A stretch of DNA of 64,000 nt from Achromobacter pulmonis. Its GTDB lineage: Bacteria > Pseudomonadota > Gammaproteobacteria > Burkholderiales > Burkholderiaceae_B. Below are positions 57,912 to 64,000 of the stretch, in pieces. The position numbers were made by a program, and so were the translations under genes. Positions within the stretch are counted from its first letter, which is position 1; the number at the start of each line of letters is the position of its first letter. The stretch covers positions 36,182 through 100,181 of the forward strand of contig NZ_CADIJV010000022.1 of the NCBI RefSeq assembly GCF_902859765.1. Reading direction: 5' to 3'. The notes under the pieces are model-generated. The model saw only the letters and a program-made list of their open reading frames with translations. It did not search any database and was not told where the DNA came from.

Positions 57912-58604
57912 TTACCTCGCGTTCCAGGCGGGACCGGCCAGCCACAGGCTCACGCCGCGCGACAGCAGCATCATCACGGCGTAGATCAGCAAGTAGCCGG
58001 CCGCGATGGTCAGGAAGCTCTCGGTCGGCACGATACGGTCGCTGTTCATCTGCACGCCGGCCGCCACCAGTTCGAAGACCGTGATCAGCGACAGCAGCGA
58101 GGTGTCCTTGATCAGCACGGCGGTCTGCCCCAGCAGCGGCGGCAGCGTGTTGGCGAAGGCCTGCGGCAACACCACGTAGCGCAGGCGCTGGCGATAGTTC
58201 ATGCCGCAGGCCTTGGCGCCTTCGATCTGGCCGCGCGGCACCGATTCGATGCCGACGCGGATGATCTCGCTCATATAGGCCGCGTGGTGCAGCGTCATGG
58301 CCAGGATGCCCAGCAGCATCTCGCTCCAGCCCTTGGCGCCCGGCACCAGCATCGGCACCGCGTAATACACCAGGTAGATCTGCACCAGCAGCGGGGTCGA
58401 GCGGATGAACTGCACGTAGCCCGCCACCGGCCGCCAGACCGCGGCGCGCGGCGACATGCGCGCCAGCGCCAGCGGCACGCCGGCCAGCACCGACAGCACC
58501 AGGCTGGCGCCGGCCGCGATCAGGGTGTTGGCCAGCCCGGTGGCGAACTGGCCCGTGTACTGGCTGACGATGCGCCAGTTGTAGTAGTCGATCAGCCAGT
58601 CCAT
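57912..58604 (-). CDS. Amino-acid ABC transporter permease
   Basis: A 230-residue permease starting MDWLIDYYNWRIVSQYTGQF. EIIRVGIESVPRGQIEGAKA is its EAA loop. Several membrane helices, including SLVLSVLAGVPLALARM. With its partner it forms the channel of a polar amino-acid importer. Confidence 0.9.
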   Translation of the reverse strand: MDWLIDYYNWRIVSQYTGQFATGLANTLIAAGASLVLSVLAGVPLALARMSPRAAVWRPVAGYVQFIRSTPLLVQIYLVYYAVPMLVPGAKGWSEMLLGILAMTLHHAAYMSEIIRVGIESVPRGQIEGAKACGMNYRQRLRYVVLPQAFANTLPPLLGQTAVLIKDTSLLSLITVFELVAAGVQMNSDRIVPTESFLTIAAGYLLIYAVMMLLSRGVSLWLAGPAWNAR

Positions 58605-58640
58605 GCCGGTCCTGTGGTCAGTGGTGGGAAAAGCGCGCGA

Positions 58641-59432
58641 TCAGTGGTCTTTCTTCCAGTCGGTCGAGTACCAGTACTTAATCTGTTCCGGCAGGGTGTT
58701 GTCGGCGGTCTTGAGCGTCTGCCAGTTGTCGAGCCAGAATTTCAGGCGGAAGGCGTTGGGACCGACGGCAAAGGCCAGCGGCTCGCGCACCATGACGCCG
58801 TCCAGCACGCGCAGGTTGCCGAAGTCGACCAGGAACTGGTTGGCGGTGGATAGCGACATGATGCCGGCGTCCAGGCGGCCGCTGGACAGGGCCTGGCCGA
58901 CCGGCGCGCTGCCGCCGGAGAATTCCTTGAGCGTGGCCTTGGGCAGCATCTTCTTGCCGACCTCGGCGTAGGTGCTGGCGCCCAGCGCGCCGACGGTCAC
59001 GCCGTCCTTGTTCAGTTCCGCGTACGACTTGTAGGGCGAGTCCTTGGGCACCACGGCAACGGTGTCGGCGTAGAACATGGGCGCCGAGAACAACACCTGG
59101 GCGGCGCGCTGCGGCGTCGGCGTCATGTCGGCGGCCACCATGTCGGCCTTGCCGGACAGCAGCGCCGGGATCAGCCCCTTCCATTCATAGTCCTGCAGCA
59201 CCAGCTTGACGCCCAGGTCGTCGGCCATGCGTTTGGCCACCTCGACCGCCAGGCCGGTGCGCTTGCCGCTCTTGTCCATGAAGCTCATCAGCGGGCCGGA
59301 GGTCTGCACCGCCACGCGCAGTTCGCCGCGCTTGATGATGTCGGACAGCTCATCGGCCCGCACCGGCTGGGCGATGGCGGCCACGGCCAGCACCATACCG
59401 GCGGCGCCCAGCCATTGTTTGATTTTCAGCAT
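58641..59432 (-). CDS. Amino-acid ABC transporter solute-binding protein
   Basis: A 263-residue family 3 binding protein. The start MLKIKQWLGAAGMVLAVAAI opens a signal peptide ending near QPVRADE. ELRVAVQTSGPLMSFMDKSG, GLAVEVAKRMADDLGVKLVL and DMVAADMTPTPQRAAQVLFS are ligand-binding motifs. It captures an amino acid in the periplasm for the two permeases downstream. Confidence 0.9.
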   Translation of the reverse strand: MLKIKQWLGAAGMVLAVAAIAQPVRADELSDIIKRGELRVAVQTSGPLMSFMDKSGKRTGLAVEVAKRMADDLGVKLVLQDYEWKGLIPALLSGKADMVAADMTPTPQRAAQVLFSAPMFYADTVAVVPKDSPYKSYAELNKDGVTVGALGASTYAEVGKKMLPKATLKEFSGGSAPVGQALSSGRLDAGIMSLSTANQFLVDFGNLRVLDGVMVREPLAFAVGPNAFRLKFWLDNWQTLKTADNTLPEQIKYWYSTDWKKDH

Positions 59433-59549
59433 TTGCTTCCCCTTCAAAGGTGGATGAGGTGTGTCGTTCCGGGCGTACACCTGATGCCGGCGGCGCCCGG
59501 TCTGGCCGGACCGGCCCTGCTTGCTGCTGCGTGAAACGGGTGCTGCGTG

Positions 59550-60305
59550 CTACAGAATCTTTTCCAGGAAGGCGCGGGTGCGCGCCTGCTTCGGCTGGCC
59601 GAAAACCTCGGCCGGGGTGCCGGACTCGACGACGCGGCCGGCATCCATGAACAGCGCGCGGTCGCCCACGTCGCGGGCAAAGCCCATCTCGTGCGTCACC
59701 ACCGCCATGGTCATGCCGTCGCGCGCCAGGGCGCGCATCAATTCCAGGATGCCGCCGACGGTCTCGGGGTCGAGCGCCGAGGTAGCCTCATCGAACAGCA
59801 TCAGCTTGGGGTCCAGCGCCAGGGCGCGGGCAATCGCCACGCGCTGCTGCTGGCCGCCGGACAACTGGCTGGGATAGCGCGCGCCGAAGTCGGCCATGCC
59901 GACCCGGTCCAGCAGTTCAAGCGCGTAGCGCCCGGCCCGGGCCCGGTCGCGGCCGCGCACCACGCGCTGCGGCAGCGCCACGTTGTCTAGCGCGGTGCGA
60001 TGCTGAAACAGGTTGAAGTGCTGGAACACCATGCCCACGTCGGTGCGCCAGCGGTTGAGGTCGGTGGCCGGGTCGGTCAATGACACGCCGTCGACGCGGA
60101 TGGTGCCGCTGTCGATGCGCTCCAGGCCATTGAGGGTGCGCAGGAAGGTGCTCTTGCCCGACCCCGACGGCCCCACCACCACCAGCACTTCGCCTCGCGC
60201 CAGACGGCAGTCGATGCCGGCCAGCGCCAGGTGATCGGGCTGGCCGTCGCGCTGGTAGGTCTTGGTGACCGCCTCGACTACGAGCAAGGGTTCTGCCACG
60301 AACAT
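59550..60305 (-). CDS. Amino-acid ABC transporter ATPase
   Basis: A 251-residue ATPase; start MFVAEPLLVVEAVTKTYQRD is preferred over a Met 23 codons earlier that would lie in the promoter region. Walker A VVVGPSGSGKST, Q-loop MVFQHFNLF, signature LSGGQQQRVAIARALAL, Walker B LMLFDEATSALD and switch His in VVTHEMGFA are all present. It is the first gene of the transporter operon and diverges from the aldehyde dehydrogenase. Confidence 0.93.
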   Translation of the reverse strand: MFVAEPLLVVEAVTKTYQRDGQPDHLALAGIDCRLARGEVLVVVGPSGSGKSTFLRTLNGLERIDSGTIRVDGVSLTDPATDLNRWRTDVGMVFQHFNLFQHRTALDNVALPQRVVRGRDRARAGRYALELLDRVGMADFGARYPSQLSGGQQQRVAIARALALDPKLMLFDEATSALDPETVGGILELMRALARDGMTMAVVTHEMGFARDVGDRALFMDAGRVVESGTPAEVFGQPKQARTRAFLEKIL

Positions 60306-60431
60306 CGCCTTCAAAAAAGGTTTCGCATTTCGCGCTGGAGTTTCGTATAGTAAATTTATTTCCAGAATCGCCACTTAGGCATAACCCTTAAGCGAAGGTC
60401 CCGCCTTCGCCGGCATCTCCAAGGAACCGGT

Positions 60432-61934
60432 ATGGACACGCCCCAAGACATCCTGCGCGCACTCGGACTGAACCCCGCGACCCTGACCGGCGGCACGCTG
60501 GTCGCCCGCAGCCCGATCGATGGCGCCGAACTGGCCCAGGTCCACGAGCACACCGTGGCACAGGCGCACGCGGCCATCACCCGCGCGCGCCAGGCCAGCC
60601 TGGCCTGGCGCGACGTGCCGGCGCCGCGCCGTGGCGAGCTGCTGCGCCTGTTCGGCGAAACGCTGCGCCAGTACAAGCGCGAGCTGGGCCGGCTGGTCAG
60701 CCTGGAAGCCGGCAAGATCCTGGCCGAAGGCGAAGGCGAGGTCCAGGAAATGATCGACATCTGCGACTTCGCCGTGGGCCTGTCGCGTCAGTTGTACGGC
60801 CTGACCATCGCTTCCGAGCGCCCCGGCCACCGCATGATGGAAACCTGGCATCCGCTGGGCGTGGTGGGCGTCATCAGCGCCTTCAATTTCCCGGTGGCGG
60901 TATGGTCCTGGAACGCCGCGCTGGCGCTGGTGTGCGGCAACGCCGTGGTCTGGAAGCCGTCGGAAAAGACGCCGTTGACCGCGTTGGCCTGCCAGGCGCT
61001 GTTCGCCCAGGCGGTGCAGCGCTTCGGCGATGCCCCCGCGGGCCTGTCGGAAGTGCTGATCGGCGGCCGCGACATCGGTGAAGCCCTGGTGGATTCGCAC
61101 ACGGTGGCGCTGGTGTCGGCCACCGGCTCGACCCGCATGGGCCGCCAGGTCGGCCCGCGCGTGGCGCAGCGCTTCGGCCGCGTGCTGCTGGAACTGGGCG
61201 GCAACAACGCCATCATCGTGGGCCCCAGCGCCGACCTCGACATGGCTGCGCGCGGCATCGTCTTCGGCGCCATCGGCACCGCCGGCCAGCGCTGCACCAC
61301 CACGCGCCGCCTGATCGTGCACGAAAGCGTGGCCGACGACCTGCTGCAACGCCTGCAAAAAGCCTACGCCAGCGCCCCTATCGGCAATCCGCTGGACGGC
61401 GGCAACCTGGTCGGGCCGCTGATCGACCGCGCCTCGTTCGACGCCATGCAGGCCGCGCTCACGGCCGCCGGCGAACAAGGCGGCAAGATCACCGGCGGCG
61501 AACGCGTGCTGGCCGAGCAGTACCCGGACGCCTGGTACGTGCGCCCCGCCATCGCCGAGATGCCGGGCCAGACCGACGTGGTCTGCCACGAGACCTTCGC
61601 GCCGATCCTGTACGTGATGCGCTACACCGATTTCGACCAGGCGCTGGCCATGCAGAACGGCGTGCCGCAGGGCCTGTCGTCAGCCATCTTCACCAACGAC
61701 CTGCGCGAGGCCGAGACCTTCCTGTCGGCCGCGGGCTCGGACTGCGGCATCGCCAACGTCAACATTGGCACCTCGGGCGCCGAGATCGGCGGCGCCTTCG
61801 GCGGGGAAAAGGAAACCGGCGGCGGCCGCGAGTCGGGTTCGGATGCCTGGCGCAACTACATGCGCCGCGCCACCAACACCATCAACTATTCGCGCAACCT
61901 GCCGCTGGCGCAGGGCATCAAGTTCGGCGAGTAA
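60432..61934 (+). CDS. amaB: Aldehyde dehydrogenase, aminoadipate-semialdehyde type (AmaB-like)
   Basis: A 500-residue NAD-dependent aldehyde dehydrogenase of the ALDH7 group. GVVGVISAFNFPVAVWSWNA and NAVVWKPSEKTPLTA bind NAD. Glu254 (LLELGGNNA) and Cys288 (AGQRCTTTRR) are catalytic. The C-terminal GTSGAEIGGAFGGEKETGGG is typical of ALDH7. These enzymes oxidise alpha-aminoadipate semialdehyde (as its ring form piperideine-6-carboxylate). It is divergent from the transporter and oxidase operon. Substrate inferred from subfamily and context. Confidence 0.85.
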   Translation: MDTPQDILRALGLNPATLTGGTLVARSPIDGAELAQVHEHTVAQAHAAITRARQASLAWRDVPAPRRGELLRLFGETLRQYKRELGRLVSLEAGKILAEGEGEVQEMIDICDFAVGLSRQLYGLTIASERPGHRMMETWHPLGVVGVISAFNFPVAVWSWNAALALVCGNAVVWKPSEKTPLTALACQALFAQAVQRFGDAPAGLSEVLIGGRDIGEALVDSHTVALVSATGSTRMGRQVGPRVAQRFGRVLLELGGNNAIIVGPSADLDMAARGIVFGAIGTAGQRCTTTRRLIVHESVADDLLQRLQKAYASAPIGNPLDGGNLVGPLIDRASFDAMQAALTAAGEQGGKITGGERVLAEQYPDAWYVRPAIAEMPGQTDVVCHETFAPILYVMRYTDFDQALAMQNGVPQGLSSAIFTNDLREAETFLSAAGSDCGIANVNIGTSGAEIGGAFGGEKETGGGRESGSDAWRNYMRRATNTINYSRNLPLAQGIKFGE

Positions 61935-61943
61935 GGCAGTTTC

Positions 61944-61995
61944 GATGGCACGGGGCCCCGCGCATCGTCGATGATGCGCGGGGCCCCGTGCCATC
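61944..61995. terminator. Perfect 23-bp hairpin after aldehyde dehydrogenase
   Basis: Two 23-base arms (61944-61966 and 61973-61995) pair perfectly around a six-base loop. Very GC-rich and ten bases after the stop. No T run. It should form an extremely stable RNA hairpin that ends or protects the transcript. Confidence 0.7.
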
Positions 61996-62153
61996 GGCGG
62001 CGCCGGTATCGGCCACGCGCCCTTTGCCTGCCCCGGCTGCGAGCGCGCCGGCGCCAGCTCCCTTGTTGCAAGTCCTACATCCGATAAGTACGGCTTACAA
62101 AATGTAGGCTGGTGCGATGCTACATTGCATCGTCACCGTTTCCCTCGATTCCC

Positions 62154-63436
62154 ATGACTTCGTTCCGACGTATCGCCCTTCCCCTGCGCTCCCTGACCCT
62201 CGCCCTGGCACTGGGGCTGTCCGGAACCGCCGCTGCCGGCGTGTCGTACCGACTGGACCGGCCTTCCGCGGCCCCCGGCGAAACCGTCACTATCGAAGCC
62301 GTGTATTTCAACGAGGGCAATGCCCGCGCCACGTGGCAAGCTCCGCCCGAACTGGTGCTGCAATGGCGCGGCCAGGATGGCCAGATCGTGCGCAGCCTGG
62401 CCCGGTTGCAAGGAGGCAAGGCCAATACAGCGTGCCGGTCAACAATTTCGCGCGCATGGCCTGGAGCGCCGAGGTCCCCGCCAGCGCCCGCGGCCTGCAG
62501 GCCGTCTCCATCGAGGGCCAGCCGGCCATGATGGCGCTGGACGCCACCGTCCGCGACAGCGGCACACTGGCCAGCACGCCGGCGCCCGGCCCGGTCGTGG
62601 ACCCGCGCACCGGCCAGCCGGTGCCGCCGGCGATGGTGAGCGCGGTCGGCGCCTCGCCCGAAGGCGGCCCGGCGCCGGACGCGGCGGTCTCGCCCACGGT
62701 GCAGCAAACGGCGTTCGACCGCTTCCGCAGCGCGATCTCCGAGTACAAGCCGGTGTATTTCGACATCGGTACGCGCGGCCAGACCACCGCGCGTTTCCAG
62801 ATCAGCGCCAAGTACCGTTTGTTCACCCCTTCCGGCGGCCGCCCGGCCACCTGGGGCGAGAACTTCTACCTGGGCTACACGCAGACCTCGCTGTGGGACT
62901 TGCAGGGCGATTCCATGCCCTTCATCGACACCACCTTCAACCCCAGCGTGTTCTGGCTGTCCGATGACATCTGGTCGTCGCATAACCAGAACTGGCGCCT
63001 GGGCATGAACACCGGCGTCGAGCACAACTCCAACGGCAAGGCCGGCGACGACTCGCGCTCGGTCAACGATGCCTATATCCAGCCGCAGTTCAACTACCGC
63101 TTCGACGGCGGCAGCACGCTGACCTTCGCGCCCAAGGTCAAGGCCTATTTCGGCGTGGCCAGCGAAAACGCCGACTACGCCGATTACGCCGGCCGCGTCG
63201 ACTGGAACCTGCGCTGGGCGCAGGACAACGGCGCCGTGGTGTCGGCCATGTACCGCCAGGGCGACCAGCGCCGCCGCACCACCCAGCTCGATTTCGCCTG
63301 GCCGCTGCAGCGCACCTGGCTCAACATGAACGGCTACCTGCACCTGCAATACTTCAATGGCTACGGCGAGACGCTGCTGGGCTACAACCAGCGCAACGAA
63401 TCGCAGTTCCGCGTCGGCCTGTCGATCGTGCCGTAA
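62154..63436 (+). pseudogene. pldA: Outer-membrane phospholipase A (pldA), frameshifted
   Basis: A phospholipase A1 gene split by one missing base. From the ATG at 62154 a signal peptide (LPLRSLTLALALGLSGTAAA) leads into a beta domain up to RLQGG. At 62417 the frame shifts by one; restoring one C gives GGQGQYSVPVNNFARMAW and an intact protein of about 427 residues. The second part has the OMPLA barrel with VEHNSNG and SRSVND. His291, Ser293 and Asn305 match the E. coli spacing of the catalytic triad. As written, translation would end at 62531 in a wrong frame. Sequencing error is also possible. Confidence 0.85.
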
Positions 63437-63450
63437 GGGCGCGCACATGC

Positions 63451-63480
63451 CTGAGGCCTGTCCATACGGACAGGCCTCAG
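63451..63480. terminator. Bidirectional hairpin terminator
   Basis: A perfect 13-bp stem (CTGAGGCCTGTCC) with a four-base loop lies between the convergent pldA and membrane-protein genes. It overlaps the stop codon of the latter. Confidence 0.75.
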
Positions 63481-63713
63481 AGATCCGGATCTTCTTCTAC
63501 CTTGGGCATCAGATAGGCCGTCAATGCACTCGACGCCCCCGCCATCGCCCACAGCAGGAAGAACGACACCGTATAGAACCCCATCCGCCCCGTCGGCACA
63601 TACCCGAATACCGCCACGTCCAGCGGATCGATCAACGCGAAGACGATCGCGCTGCCCACGGCCGCCGCCAGGAACGAGGGCCACAGTATCCACATCAATG
63701 ATCTCAGTCCCAT
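63477..63713 (-). CDS. Small two-helix membrane protein near cbb3 oxidase genes
   Basis: A 78-residue protein with two membrane helices (WPSFLAAAVGSAIVFALIDP, FYTVSFFLLWAMAGASSALT) and an acidic tail ending KVEEDPDL. It follows the FixH gene by 19 bases in the same direction. Small proteins like this occur in cbb3 oxidase clusters of related bacteria, but this one has no known role. Confidence 0.7.
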   Translation of the reverse strand: MGLRSLMWILWPSFLAAAVGSAIVFALIDPLDVAVFGYVPTGRMGFYTVSFFLLWAMAGASSALTAYLMPKVEEDPDL

Positions 63714-63732
63714 GGCGTCTCTCCGGGCCGCA

Positions 63733-63969
63733 TCAGCGCGCGCCGGCCGCGGCCGGCGGCGCGGCCACCGTATCCACCTGCTCGATCACCAGCCCGCGCT
63801 TGACCACGCCTTCCTGGATCGGCTGGTCGCCGAACTGCGTATAGGCCAGGTAGATGGTGACGGCACAGCCGACCACCGCCAAGAAGGGCCCGGCCATCAG
63901 GAACCAGGGCCAGAATTCGCGGTACCAGGGTTTGACCGCCAGCGGCGCGGCAACATGGGCAGTATTCAT
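63733..63969 (-). CDS. FixH-family protein (cbb3 oxidase assembly)
   Basis: A 78-residue protein starting MNTAHVAAPLAVKPWYREFW; a Met three codons earlier is possible. PWFLMAGPFLAVVGCAVTIY is the single membrane helix, and QPIQEGVVKRGLVIEQ is the typical FixH end. FixH is linked to copper delivery to cbb3 cytochrome oxidase. The rest of that locus lies beyond the right edge of the window. The protein is shorter than full FixH, resembling the short CcoH-like form. Confidence 0.78.
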   Translation of the reverse strand: MNTAHVAAPLAVKPWYREFWPWFLMAGPFLAVVGCAVTIYLAYTQFGDQPIQEGVVKRGLVIEQVDTVAAPPAAAGAR

Positions 63970-64000
63970 CGTCGGCATCCTTTATTCGATATCACTCGGG

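Overview
The window is GC-rich DNA from a betaproteobacterium, most likely Bordetella or a close Alcaligenaceae relative. The high-GC coding, a Bug-type solute receptor and the metabolic gene content point that way; the species cannot be fixed from sequence reading alone. About 36.7 kb of an integrated temperate phage fills the left part and about 27 kb of ordinary chromosome fills the right part. A tRNA-His gene marks the junction. The left end of the prophage, which should hold baseplate, fibre and lysis genes, lies outside the window.

Prophage late module (1-14037, minus strand). Read in the direction of transcription it holds terminase small and large subunits, a DUF1073 portal, a minor head protein, a DUF2213 protein, a DUF2190 protein, a DUF2184 major capsid, a DUF4054 connector, three head-tail joining proteins, a DUF3383 contractile tail sheath, a DUF3277 tail tube, a tail assembly chaperone with a probable -1 frameshift extension, and a tape measure with a tail-lysozyme domain. 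This is a contractile-tailed (myovirus) plan.

Prophage early and regulatory region (14246-36678). The layout mirrors lambda. A leftward operon runs from cro through a CII-like gene, ninB, nucleases, an O-like initiator with internal iterons, a P-like gene, a RuvC-like resolvase broken by an in-frame stop, small zinc proteins and a Q-like antiterminator. The cI repressor is divergent from cro. Two lower-GC genes follow cI in the position that rexAB holds in lambda. A rightward operon then runs through a RecT/YqaJ recombination pair, many small accessory genes, an excisionase-like gene and the integrase. A shared palindromic operator, TAGCRTNGCTA, occurs three times between cro and cI and twice upstream of the rightward operon. 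These are the likely OR and OL.

Chromosome (36771-64000). After tRNA-His come a cardiolipin synthase-type phospholipase D protein, a thioesterase and an AraC regulator. A catabolic neighbourhood follows: fumarylacetoacetase-family hydrolase, beta-hydroxyacid dehydrogenase, MFS transporter, FCD-type GntR regulator, Bug receptor and gamma-glutamyltransferase. Next are a DegQ-like protease, an ArsB-like pump, a DedA protein, a MocR-type regulator, two LPS-type glycosyltransferases, a truncated copper-binding four-helix protein and tRNA-Arg(TCT). A cluster with an XRE-cupin regulator, FAD amine oxidase, amino-acid ABC transporter and aminoadipate-semialdehyde-type dehydrogenase suggests pipecolate or lysine catabolism. 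The window closes with a frameshifted outer-membrane phospholipase A and the end of a cbb3 oxidase (FixH) locus.
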